In this document: piece after piece, positions 52,122-60,320 of the stretch
Layout of the letters: each line of letters begins with the position of its first letter
How positions within the stretch are numbered: position 1 is the stretch's first letter
From: DATDAH01 sp963725155
GTDB taxonomy: Bacteria; Actinomycetota; Acidimicrobiia; Acidimicrobiales; DATDAH01
NCBI GenBank assembly: GCA_963725155.1
Contig: CAVRXU010000005.1
Span: forward strand, 186,001-250,000
Direction of reading: 5' to 3'
DNA: 64,000 bases
Notes under the pieces: generated by a model
The model's input: only the letters and a program-made list of their open reading frames with translations
Database searches by the model: none
Told to the model about the DNA's origin: nothing
Position numbers and translations under genes: made by a program

Positions 52122-52236
52122 GGGGCCTCCCAGCGCCACAGGCGTTAGCTTGTGCAAACGGTCGATCGCAATTGCTAACCGAGCGTAGGCAGGCGGCGCG
52201 GCCGGGCGCAAGCCGCGGAGCGCTACGTTCCTGCGG

Positions 52237-53160
52237 ATGCGCCGCCCACTGGCTGTCCTCCTCGCCCTCGGCCTGCTCCTCGCGGCCGCGGCCCCGATTG
52301 CCGTCGCGGGACCGGTCGCCGCCGAGGCCGAGGTCGGCGCCTCCGGCTGCGGGACCGGTCGCCTGGCCGGCACCAAGCAGCACACCGTGCGCGCCGCGGG
52401 CCTCACCCGGACCTACCACCTGACCGTGCCGCCCGGCTACACCGGGGACACCCGGGTGCCGCTGGTGCTCGACCTGCACGGCGCCGGCTCCAACGCCGCG
52501 CAGGAGATGGCGCTCAGCCGGGCCCGGCAGTACGCCGCGCCGCGAGGTTGGGTCGTGGCCACCCTCGATGCCGGGCGGGTCTTCTGGTACCTGCAGGCTC
52601 GCAACGGCGAGGACGTCGACTTCGTGCAGCGGGTCGTGCAGGACGTGGCCCGACGTCTCTGCATCGCCCCCGGGCGACGCTTCGTCATGGGCATGTCCAA
52701 CGGGGCGGCCATGGCCGCCGCCGTCACCTGCGCCCTGCCCAGGACCTTTGCCGCGGCGGCGTCGGTGGCCGGCATGAACATCGCCGGCCCCTGCCTCGAG
52801 CGGCCCACGCCGCTGCTGGTCGTCCACGGCACCGCCGACCCGATCGTGCCGTACCAGGGGGGCGATCTGGGCGGCCGGCTCAGCGGGCTCCTGTCGGTGC
52901 CCTCGGTGACCAGCCGGCTGCACGAATGGTCATTCCGCAACCACTGCACCTCGGGGCCGACCTCGACGGTGGTCGTCCCGACCATCACCCTCATCGAGTA
53001 CCAGGGCTGTGATGTCCCGACCCGGCTGCTCCGGGTGAGCCGGGGTGGTCACACGTGGCCAGGAGGGCCAGTCCTGCCCGTGAATCGCTACGGCCGGACG
53101 AGTGACGCCATCGACGCCACCGACGAGATCTTCGCCTTCTTCGCCGACACCTTCACCTAG
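52237..53160 (+). CDS. secreted LpqC/PHB-depolymerase-like esterase
   Basis: 307 residues. Signal peptide (LAVLLALGLLLAAAAPIAVA). YHLTVPPGYTGDTRVPLVLDLHG, Ser in VMGMSNGAAMAAAV, then VHGTADPIVPYQGG (Asp) and GGHTWPGG (His) form the triad of polyhydroxyalkanoate depolymerase/feruloyl esterase-like enzymes. Extracellular. Confidence 0.85.
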   Translation: MRRPLAVLLALGLLLAAAAPIAVAGPVAAEAEVGASGCGTGRLAGTKQHTVRAAGLTRTYHLTVPPGYTGDTRVPLVLDLHGAGSNAAQEMALSRARQYAAPRGWVVATLDAGRVFWYLQARNGEDVDFVQRVVQDVARRLCIAPGRRFVMGMSNGAAMAAAVTCALPRTFAAAASVAGMNIAGPCLERPTPLLVVHGTADPIVPYQGGDLGGRLSGLLSVPSVTSRLHEWSFRNHCTSGPTSTVVVPTITLIEYQGCDVPTRLLRVSRGGHTWPGGPVLPVNRYGRTSDAIDATDEIFAFFADTFT

Positions 53161-53268
53161 GTTCACTGCCGGGGGGCAACGCTGCGGAGTGGAGCGAAGC
53201 ACCTCGCTCGAGGTTCGTCGGAAGCTGCCGTAGGCAGCGGGAGCCGCGCAGGCGGCGACAGGAGGCAC

Positions 53269-54036
53269 ATGCGGCTGGATGGACAGGTGGCGCTGGTCAC
53301 CGGGGCGGCATCGGGGATCGGAGCGGCCTGCGTGGACCGCTTCGTCGACGAGGGGGCGACGGTGGTCGGCATCGACCTCGGGCCGGAACCGGACGACACC
53401 AGGGCCTCGGCGTGGCACGCCGTCGACGTCCGGGACGAGGCGGGCCTGGCCCGCGCCGTGGCCGCCACCGTCGAGGCCCATGGTCGCCTCGACGCCGTGG
53501 TCACCGCCGCGGGCGTGGCGGGCGGCGGCCCCGTGCACCTCGTCGACGAGGCCGAGTGGGACCGGGTGCAGGACATCAACCTCAAGGGCACCTTCCTGAC
53601 CTGCAAGCAGGCGCTGGGACCGATGCTGGAGGCCGGGTCCGGCGCCATCATCACGGTGGCGTCGGTCGAGGGCCTCGAGGGCACCGAGGGGGGCAGCACC
53701 TACAACGCCTCCAAGGGCGGGGTGGTCCTGCTGACCAAGAACCTGGCCCTCGACTACGGCCGACGGGGCATCCGGGCCAACTGCATCTGCCCGGGTTTCA
53801 TCGACACCCCGCTCTTCCGGTCGGTGTTCGCCGACGAGCACATGGCCCTGTACCGGGAGCGCATCCGCGAGCAGCACGAGCTCGGCCGCTTCGGTCGTCC
53901 CGACGAGATCGCCGCGGTCGCCGCCTTTTTCGCCTCCGACGACGCCTCGTTCGTGACCGGCCAGGCCCTGGCTGTCGACGGGGGCTTCACCGCCGGCCAT
54001 TCCGTGGGCATCAAGGGCCTGATGGGGCTCGACTAG
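53269..54036 (+). CDS. short-chain dehydrogenase/reductase
   Basis: 255 residues. VTGAASGIGAACVDRF, TAAGVAGGG, Ser in VASVEGLEG and Tyr-Lys TYNASKGGVV. A good AGGAGG ribosome site precedes ATG 53269. It touches the kinase gene with no gap (TAG then GTG). Confidence 0.9.
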   Translation: MRLDGQVALVTGAASGIGAACVDRFVDEGATVVGIDLGPEPDDTRASAWHAVDVRDEAGLARAVAATVEAHGRLDAVVTAAGVAGGGPVHLVDEAEWDRVQDINLKGTFLTCKQALGPMLEAGSGAIITVASVEGLEGTEGGSTYNASKGGVVLLTKNLALDYGRRGIRANCICPGFIDTPLFRSVFADEHMALYRERIREQHELGRFGRPDEIAAVAAFFASDDASFVTGQALAVDGGFTAGHSVGIKGLMGLD

Positions 54037-55245
54037 GTGCTCACGCCGGGGTCGACTCTCGGCGGGTACACCCTCGTCCGGTCCGTCGGCACCGGGGGCA
54101 TGGGCGAGGTGTGGGCGGCCACCGCGGTGGACGGGACCGACGTGGCCGTGAAGGTGCTGCCCGAGGGCTCACTGCGGGACGCCACGGCCCGCGCCCGCTT
54201 CGCCCGGGAGGTCGCGGCCGCCCAGCGGGTGCAACACCCCCGGGTGCAGGCGGTGCTGGGGGCCGACGCCGGAGCCGAGCGACCCTGGCTGGCGACAGAA
54301 CTGGTGGTCGGGCCGACACTGGCCCAACGGATCGCCGCCGACGGCCCGGTGACGGGACCCTCCCTGCACGCTCTGGCGACGGGCCTGGCCGACGCCCTCG
54401 CGGCGGTCCACGGCGCCGGCGTCCTGCACCGCGACGTCAGCCCGGCCAACGTCGTGCTCGGCACGGATGGGCCCGTGCTCGTCGATTTCGGCATCGCCCG
54501 CTTCGCTGAGGCCACCACGCTGACGATGACCGGCACGGTGATGGGCACCGCGGGCTGGCTGGCCCCGGAGCTGCTGCGGGACGACGAGGTGACGGCGGCC
54601 GCCGACATCTGGTCGTGGGGGGCGGTGCTGGCCTTCGCCGCCACCGGGCGCCCACCAGCCGACGGCAGCCGGGCCGAGGTGGTGCTGCGCAAGGTCCTGG
54701 ACGGCGACCTCGACCTGCGGGGCCTCCCCCCGTGGTTGGACCGCATCGTGCGCCGCTGCCTGGACCCAGACCCGAGCCGCCGCCCGACGGCACAAGACCT
54801 GGTCGCCGACCTCGATCCGCGGCGGGCCCTGGCCGAGTCCGCCACCGCCCCGTTGGCCGCCACCGCCGCAGCCCCCGTCGAGGTCGCTCCGACCACGGCG
54901 CTGCCGGCTCGGCCCGAGCCGGCGCCGAAGGAGAAGGTCGACTGGGTCCCCCTCGCCCTGAAGGCGGCGGTGGTCGGTGTCGGCGCCCTGCTCGGCTGGC
55001 TCGCCCCGCCGCTGGTGGTGATGATCGGGATCGCGCTGGCGGTCGTCCTGGCCATCGTCGTCCGGGTCTGGACCGAGGACCGGGCCGAGGAGAAGCACCT
55101 GCCCGTCGGGCCGGGGACCGTCATCGTGGCCGCGGCCGTCGCCGCCATCACGGCCATGGCCCAGGTCATCGGGCTGCTGCTCGCCGTCATCGCCCTCGTC
55201 GGGCTCATCGTCGTCTTCTTCGTCCTCGGTGGCGACTTCGGCTGA
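54037..55245 (+). CDS. membrane Ser/Thr protein kinase
   Basis: 402 residues. Gly-rich loop VGTGGMGEVW (18-26), Lys39 (VAVKV), catalytic HRDVSPANVV (Asp133) and DFGIARF (Asp150) in an intact Hanks-type domain to about residue 265. An Ala/Pro linker is followed by two C-terminal membrane blocks (about 310-350 and 365-400). GTG start directly after the SDR stop. No extracellular sensor beyond the helices, so the membrane region may sense or anchor. Confidence 0.9.
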   Translation: MLTPGSTLGGYTLVRSVGTGGMGEVWAATAVDGTDVAVKVLPEGSLRDATARARFAREVAAAQRVQHPRVQAVLGADAGAERPWLATELVVGPTLAQRIAADGPVTGPSLHALATGLADALAAVHGAGVLHRDVSPANVVLGTDGPVLVDFGIARFAEATTLTMTGTVMGTAGWLAPELLRDDEVTAAADIWSWGAVLAFAATGRPPADGSRAEVVLRKVLDGDLDLRGLPPWLDRIVRRCLDPDPSRRPTAQDLVADLDPRRALAESATAPLAATAAAPVEVAPTTALPARPEPAPKEKVDWVPLALKAAVVGVGALLGWLAPPLVVMIGIALAVVLAIVVRVWTEDRAEEKHLPVGPGTVIVAAAVAAITAMAQVIGLLLAVIALVGLIVVFFVLGGDFG

Positions 55246-55287
55246 CCGCGAGTTGAGCGCCCGGGCGGTGGTGGGGGAGACTGCCGC

Positions 55288-55301
55288 TAGAACCGGTTCT
55301 A
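55288..55301. promoter_or_regulatory. KstR-like operator upstream of acyl-CoA dehydrogenase pair
   Basis: TAGAACCGGTTCTA is a perfect palindrome and fits the mycobacterial KstR consensus TnnAACnnGTTnnA. It lies 16 bp before ATG 55318. KstR controls sterol catabolism in mycobacteria; whether an ortholog acts here is inference. Confidence 0.55.
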
Positions 55302-55317
55302 CTTTCGGGGGACACGG

Positions 55318-56496
55318 ATGTACGTCGGCTATGACGAGGACCAGCAGGCGTTGCGCCAGGAGCTGCGCGACTACTACGCCGAGTTGTTGACGCCCGAGGT
55401 GCAGGACGGCCTGGCCGACGCCAACGGCGTCGGCCCCGCCATGCGCAAGGTCGTCAAGCAGATGGGCACCGACGGCTGGCTGGGCATCGGCTGGCCCGAG
55501 GAGTACGGCGGGAAGAACAAGTCCCAGCTCGAGCAGTTCATCTTCTTCGACGAGTCGATGCGGGCCGGCGCCCCGGTGCCGATGCTGACCATCAACACGG
55601 TCGGTCCCACGATCTTCCGCTACGGCACCGACGAGCAGAAGGACCGGTTCCTCCCCCAGATCCTCAAGGGCGAGATCCACTTCTGCATCGGCTACACGGA
55701 GCCCGGCGCCGGCACCGACCTGGCCGCCCTGAAGACCCGCGCCGTGCGGGACGGCGACGAGTACGTCATCAACGGCCAGAAGATCTTCACCAGCCTGGCC
55801 AGCGACGCCGACTACTGCTGGCTGGCGGTACGGACGAACCCCGACGTGTCCAAGCACAAGGGCATCTCGATGATCATCGTCCCGATGGACACGCCGGGCA
55901 TCACGGTCCAGCCCATGGACCTGCTGAGCGAGCACGACATCAACCAGGTCTTCTACGAGGACGTGCGGGTGCCGGCGGCGAACCTGGTCGGGGGCGAGAA
56001 CAACGGCTGGTCGCTCATCACCAACCAGCTGAACCACGAGCGGGTCACGCTGTGCTCGTCGGGGATGCTGGAGCAGACCTACGAGGAGGCCCTGCGCTAC
56101 GCCCAGGAGACCAAGCTGGCCGACGGCCGCCGGGTCATCGACCAGGAGTGGGCCCAGCTCAACCTGGCCCGGGTGCGGGCCGGCCTCGAGTTCCTGCGCC
56201 TCATCAACTGGAAGGTGGCGTGGGGCGCCACCGAGGGCCTGCCCCTCGACATCGGCGACGCCTCGACGATCAAGGTCTTCGGCACCGAGTTCTACCTGGA
56301 GGCCTTCCGCCTGCTCATGGAGGTGGTGGGCCCGGCCTCCTACCTGCGCCGGGAATCGCCCGAAGCGCTCCTCCGCTCCCGCCTGGAGCGCAACTACCGC
56401 AGCCTCATCATCCTCACCTTCGGTGGCGGCGTGAACGAGGTGCAGCGGGACCTGATCGCCATGTTCGCCCTGGGCCTGCCCCGGGCCGACCGATAA
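55318..56496 (+). CDS. acyl-CoA dehydrogenase, subunit-like partner 1
   Basis: 392 residues. WLGIGWPEEYGGKNKSQLEQ, YTEPGAGTDLAALKTRAV, VINGQKIFTSLAS and the C-terminal NYRSLIILTFGGGVNEVQRDLIA are family landmarks. FAD-dependent acyl-CoA oxidation. Paired with 56516 (19 bp gap). Resembles the FadE26/28/29-type subunits of steroid side-chain dehydrogenases. Preceded by a KstR-like box. Confidence 0.92.
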   Translation: MYVGYDEDQQALRQELRDYYAELLTPEVQDGLADANGVGPAMRKVVKQMGTDGWLGIGWPEEYGGKNKSQLEQFIFFDESMRAGAPVPMLTINTVGPTIFRYGTDEQKDRFLPQILKGEIHFCIGYTEPGAGTDLAALKTRAVRDGDEYVINGQKIFTSLASDADYCWLAVRTNPDVSKHKGISMIIVPMDTPGITVQPMDLLSEHDINQVFYEDVRVPAANLVGGENNGWSLITNQLNHERVTLCSSGMLEQTYEEALRYAQETKLADGRRVIDQEWAQLNLARVRAGLEFLRLINWKVAWGATEGLPLDIGDASTIKVFGTEFYLEAFRLLMEVVGPASYLRRESPEALLRSRLERNYRSLIILTFGGGVNEVQRDLIAMFALGLPRADR

Positions 56497-56515
56497 CCGG
56501 GGGACAGCACCAGCC

Positions 56516-57604
56516 ATGGACTTCTCGTTCAGCGAAGAGCAGCAGGCCGTGTCGGACCTGGCCGCCCAGATCCTCGGGGACCAGTCGACGAATGAGGGCC
56601 TGAAGGCTCACGAGGCCTCCGGTGACCCGTACCCGGCCGGCCTGTGGGCGGCTCTGGCCGACGCCGGTCTGGTCGGCATCGCCCTGCCCGAGGACGTCGG
56701 CGGCAGTGGCCTCGGCTTCCTCGAGACCTGCCTGACCCTCGAGCAGATCGGGCGGACGACGGCCCCGGTCCCGTACTTCGCCACCGTGATGGCGGCGTTG
56801 GCGGTGAACCAGTTCGGCACCGACGAGCAGCGTTCGTCGCTGCTGCCGGGTGTGGTCGACGGCAGCCGGGTGCTGACCGTGGCCCTGACCGAGACCGGCA
56901 CCGGCCCACTGGCGCCCACCACCGAGGCCACCGACGGTGCCCTGCGGGGGACCAAGCTGCTCGTGCCCTTCGGCCAGCAGGCCACCCACGCCGTCGTTCC
57001 CGCCCGAGTGGGCCAGGACATCGGGTTGTTCGTCGTCGACCTCAGCGGGGACGGTGTGTCCCAGGAGGCCCTGGTCACGACGTCGGGCCTGCCCGCCACG
57101 CGCCTGGACCTCGAGGGGGCCGCCGGCGATCCGCTCGGCGCGGCTGACGGCGAGGCCCTGTCCTGGCTGGTCGAGCGGGCCACGGCCGCCTTGTGTGCGA
57201 CGGCCATCGGCATCTGCGAGGAGGCCCTGCGTCTCACCGCCGAGTACACGAAGACCCGCGAGCAGTTCGACCGCCCCATTGCCACCTTCCAGGCCGTCGG
57301 CCAACGGGCGGCCGACGCCTACATCGACACCGAGGCCGTCCGCCTCACCGCCTGGCAGGCCGCGTGGCGCCTGAGCGAGGGCCTGCCGTCCACCGAGCAG
57401 GTGGCCATCGCCAAGTTCTGGTGCGCCGAAGGCGGCCAGCGGGTCGTCCACGCCGCCCAGCACCTCCACGGCGGCATGGGCGTCGACCGGGACTACCCCC
57501 TGCACCGCTACTTCCTCTGGGCCAAGGAGCTGGAGCTCACCCTCGGCGGCGCCACCCACTCCCTCCTCGGCCTCGGCCAGATCCTCGCCGCCGAACCCGT
57601 CTGA
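56516..57604 (+). CDS. acyl-CoA dehydrogenase, subunit-like partner 2
   Basis: 362 residues, FSFSEEQQAVSDLAAQILGD at the N-terminus, GLVGIALPEDVGGSGLGFLE, ICEEALRLTAEYTKTREQFDRPIATFQAV and QHLHGGMGVDRDYPLHRYFLW. Probably forms an alpha2-beta2 enzyme with 55318. Convergent with the DUF1905 gene. Confidence 0.92.
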   Translation: MDFSFSEEQQAVSDLAAQILGDQSTNEGLKAHEASGDPYPAGLWAALADAGLVGIALPEDVGGSGLGFLETCLTLEQIGRTTAPVPYFATVMAALAVNQFGTDEQRSSLLPGVVDGSRVLTVALTETGTGPLAPTTEATDGALRGTKLLVPFGQQATHAVVPARVGQDIGLFVVDLSGDGVSQEALVTTSGLPATRLDLEGAAGDPLGAADGEALSWLVERATAALCATAIGICEEALRLTAEYTKTREQFDRPIATFQAVGQRAADAYIDTEAVRLTAWQAAWRLSEGLPSTEQVAIAKFWCAEGGQRVVHAAQHLHGGMGVDRDYPLHRYFLWAKELELTLGGATHSLLGLGQILAAEPV

Positions 57605-57610
57605 CGTCCG

Positions 57611-57889
57611 TCAGGCGTCGATGCGTTCTTCGAGGACGACGGTCACGGGGTCGCCGGCCTCCTTGGCGATGGCCTTGCGGACGTCGGCCTTCACGGGCAG
57701 CTTGTGGGTGCCATCGCCCAGGGCCATGAACGAGCTCTGGAACGGGTGGCCGTCGACGGTCCCGCGCACCTTCACGAGGCCCCGAGTACCGAAGTAGTCG
57801 GCCGAGCCGGGCATGACCACGTAGGTCCATCCGCCCTTGTTGGGGCTCTTCTGCAGGGTGGCGGTGAACTCGGTGTCCAGGGTGCTCAT
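57611..57889 (-). CDS. DUF1905 domain protein
   Basis: 92 residues. FTATLQKSPNKGGWTYVVMPGSADYFGTRGLVKVRGTVDG and KLPVKADVRKAIAKEAGDPVTVVLEE fit the DUF1905 beta-barrel domain (landmark GGWTYVVMPG). Function unknown. Starts 121 bp from the palindrome copy E. Confidence 0.82.
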   Translation of the reverse strand: MSTLDTEFTATLQKSPNKGGWTYVVMPGSADYFGTRGLVKVRGTVDGHPFQSSFMALGDGTHKLPVKADVRKAIAKEAGDPVTVVLEERIDA

Positions 57890-58009
57890 GGGATCCTCCT
57901 GCGCTCAGGTCGCCGATTGGACCCGCCGCCGCACCGAGAATCATCGCTCACGCGGGCACCGTTGGGTCGGCCGCGGCCAGATCCTGGCCAGCAACAGGCG
58001 AGCCTGCCC

Positions 58010-58059
58010 GTTCTGGTGGCAGCCACGTGTCCTGGAGAACACCGCGCTGCCACCGGAAC
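58010..58059. repeat. 50-nt palindromic element, copy E
   Basis: GTTCTGGTGGCAG (58010-58022) pairs with CTGCCACCGGAAC (58047-58059), with one mismatch. It is between divergent genes, unlike the others, so it is not always at a 3' end. The remaining 57890-58094 gap has no gene. Confidence 0.65.
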
Positions 58060-58094
58060 GATGAGTTCGCGTGCTCGCGCCGGTCCAATGACCC

Positions 58095-58493
58095 ATGAGC
58101 GCACCGCTGATCGTGGCCCTGCCCACCGCCGACCGTCCGACGACCTACCGCTTCTATGGCGAAGGGCTGGGGTTCGAGGCGATCGGGGAGCTGGCGGACG
58201 ACGGAGTGCCGGAGCCGCTGCAGTTCGTGCTCAACGACGGGGCCCGGCTCATGTTCATCCCGACGGGTGGCTTCGGCTGGGTCACCGGTGACCACGAGAC
58301 CGCGCCACCCGGAACCAGCGAGTGCCTGCTCAGCCTGAACGTCGAGTCCGACGCCGGGGTCGACGAGTACATCGAGAAGGCCCGAGCCGCCGGCGCCGTC
58401 GTCCTCGCCGAGCCCGAGCAGAAGCCCTGGGGCTACCTCGGCCTGTTCACCGACCCCGACACCCACCTCTGGCAGGTCATCCACCCGACCTGA
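58095..58493 (+). CDS. VOC-family (glyoxalase-like) protein
   Basis: 132 residues. Repeated beta-alpha-beta-beta-beta modules: LPTADRPTTYRFYGEGLGFEAIGE and ECLLSLNVESDAGVDEYIEKARAAGAVVLAEP, ending WGYLGLFTDPDTHLWQV. Possible dioxygenase, lyase or resistance protein. Its end overlaps the convergent luciferase-like gene by 17 bp. Confidence 0.8.
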   Translation: MSAPLIVALPTADRPTTYRFYGEGLGFEAIGELADDGVPEPLQFVLNDGARLMFIPTGGFGWVTGDHETAPPGTSECLLSLNVESDAGVDEYIEKARAAGAVVLAEPEQKPWGYLGLFTDPDTHLWQVIHPT

Positions 58494-59418
58494 AGCGGGG
58501 GAGGATGTCCGAGCCGAGGCGGGTGATCTGGTCTCGGGCCATCTCGGGGGTGATGCCGGGGACATGGACCCGCAGGTTGAGGCAATCGGCCCCTGACTTC
58601 TCCAGCTCCGCGAGCAGGTCGGTGGCCAGGTCGGCGGGATCGTCGCGGCAGAGGAAGCCGTTGTCGCGCCAGTGCTGCTGGGCGGCCTCGGAGGAATAGC
58701 TGCGGTAGACGTCCTGCTGGCGGTCGAAGGCCTCCCGGGGCGGGTCGCCGAGCCAGACCCGGCGGATCAGGACCTTGGGGCCTGTGCCGCCGGCCTCGTC
58801 GTAGATGGCAGACAGCTCACCCAAGCGCTCGACGGGCGAGGCGCCGTCGTAGACGATCCCGGCGCCGACCCTCGCCGCCCTCCGGACCGCGGGTGGGCTG
58901 AGCGCCGTGCTGATGACGGTGATGGGGTTCGCCGCACAGGCCTGCAGAGCCAGGTCGCCCTCGACGGGACCGAGGTCCTCGCCCCGGAGCATCGCGGCCA
59001 GACGGGGAAGGGCGGCGCGGAAGCGGGGCATCATCTCGTCAAAGGGCACGTCCATGACCTCGAAGTCGAGGGGCAGGGCTCCCGGCGCCACACCCACGGC
59101 GACCCGGCCCGGAAAGCGGGCGGCCAGCCAGGCCACCTCCTCGGCGACGAGGGCGACCGGTCGCAGTGGCAGAAGCAGCGGGCAAGGCGCACACCAGCCG
59201 GTCGGCATCGCCTCCAGCAGCCAGCCCGCCAGCTGCAGTGGGTTGGGCGAGTACCCGGCGAAGCCGCCGTGGTGCTCGCTGGTCATCACCCCGGCGAAGC
59301 CGACCTCGGCCGCCAACCGGGCCTGCGCCCTCAGCTCGTCGACGATCGCGGTCGGGTCATCGAGGTCGTTGTGCGGGTAGAGCCGCATCGACACCGACCC
59401 CTGCTCGGGCACGCCCAC
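58477..59418 (-). CDS. luciferase-like oxidoreductase
   Basis: 313 residues from GTG/ATG-type start at 59418 (an ATG at 59388 gives MRLYPHNDL). LAAEVGFAGVMTSEHHGGF, AWLAARFPGRVAVGVAPGALPLDF and GADCLNLRVHVPGITPEM follow the luciferase pattern. Reaction unknown. Confidence 0.83.
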   Translation of the reverse strand: MGVPEQGSVSMRLYPHNDLDDPTAIVDELRAQARLAAEVGFAGVMTSEHHGGFAGYSPNPLQLAGWLLEAMPTGWCAPCPLLLPLRPVALVAEEVAWLAARFPGRVAVGVAPGALPLDFEVMDVPFDEMMPRFRAALPRLAAMLRGEDLGPVEGDLALQACAANPITVISTALSPPAVRRAARVGAGIVYDGASPVERLGELSAIYDEAGGTGPKVLIRRVWLGDPPREAFDRQQDVYRSYSSEAAQQHWRDNGFLCRDDPADLATDLLAELEKSGADCLNLRVHVPGITPEMARDQITRLGSDILPRFRSGG

Positions 59419-59484
59419 ATCGAAAGCCTGACACTCCTCGACCTCGGCTCTCGAGACGGGCGCGGTTCAGGACGAGGATGATCC

Positions 59485-59616
59485 ATGTCCCGACCGATCA
59501 GCGTGCTGATCGACGGTCCTCGCCGTCATCGTGTGGAGGGCGCCGGCCACGAGATCCTTGCCCGCGACCTCGACGCCGTCATGGCCGAGATCGAGCCGCT
59601 GCTCACGACTACCTGA
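59485..59616 (+). CDS. possible small protein (43 aa)
   Basis: ATG 59485 preceded by GAGGATG; reads MSRPISVLIDGPRRHRV then EGAGHEILARDLDAVM and ends EIEPLLTTT. Coding-like composition in the 190-bp gap between two minus-strand genes. Could be a real short gene; no family recognised. Overlaps the SRPBCC gene end by 8 bp. Confidence 0.35.
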   Translation: MSRPISVLIDGPRRHRVEGAGHEILARDLDAVMAEIEPLLTTT

Positions 59617-60292
59617 TGGACGGGTCCCGGAGGGTGCCGCCCTCGGCCCGCGTCTTCACCCCGTGGAGCATGTCCCTGGCCATGACGAAGTCGGCGGGGA
59701 CGACGGCCAGCCAGCCACCGAGGGTCAGCCACCACGGCGCAGTGGTCCACCGGGACCGGAACAGGAAGCGGGTGCGGGTGCGGGTGACGCCGTCGACCGG
59801 CACCAGCACGAAGGTCCACGTCCAGTCGAGCTGGGCCCGGTCGCGCCACCTCATGGGGAGGTGGCTGGTGGAGTGCAAGACCATCGATGCCTCCGGCTCG
59901 AAGGACTCGACGATCATCCCGCACTCAGCCTCCGGTGGGCCGTCGGGGATGAAGTCGCCGACCTCGATGTGCTGGAGCGAAGGGATGATCCGGTTGGCGC
60001 TCGGCCAGTTGGCGGGGAACAGCAACCGGTCGACCCAACGGCCCGTGTACCAGCCCGCCCGGTGCCAGCCCATCTGGACCAGCCACGGCCACACCGCCTT
60101 CGGCGGGGCGTCGATGGTGATGGCGTGGTTCGTGACCACCTTCGGGTGGGGGACGATGTCGTCGCCGGCCAGGGTCGTGGCCCGTTCGGAGGAGGTGGAC
60201 CCGTAGGTCCGCCCGAGGTGGATCAAGGCCGCTTCGGCCAGGGCCGCGGCCCCGAGCCCGGTGACGACCACCCGGCGAGCCATGGAGGGCAT
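59609..60292 (-). CDS. SRPBCC family protein with N-terminal hydrophobic segment
   Basis: 227 residues from ATG 60292. A short N-terminal hydrophobic region (VVVTGLGAAALAEAALIHL) precedes ITIDAPPKAVWPWLVQMGWHRAGWYTG, and LDWTWTFVLVPVDGVTRTRTRFLF as in lipid-like-ligand-binding START/SRPBCC proteins. Frame continues upstream inside the fucosidase gene and is shadow there. Confidence 0.75.
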   Translation of the reverse strand: MPSMARRVVVTGLGAAALAEAALIHLGRTYGSTSSERATTLAGDDIVPHPKVVTNHAITIDAPPKAVWPWLVQMGWHRAGWYTGRWVDRLLFPANWPSANRIIPSLQHIEVGDFIPDGPPEAECGMIVESFEPEASMVLHSTSHLPMRWRDRAQLDWTWTFVLVPVDGVTRTRTRFLFRSRWTTAPWWLTLGGWLAVVPADFVMARDMLHGVKTRAEGGTLRDPSIR

Positions 60293-60320
60293 CGTCGTCG
60301 ATCCAGCCAGGTCGTGGGGC

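Noticed and set aside
52142..52186. GTTAGC...GCTAAC and GCAATTGC repeats upstream of the luciferase-like gene at 52121
   Set aside because: The outer arms are about 30 bp apart and do not form a convincing operator; left as an unassigned intergenic feature.
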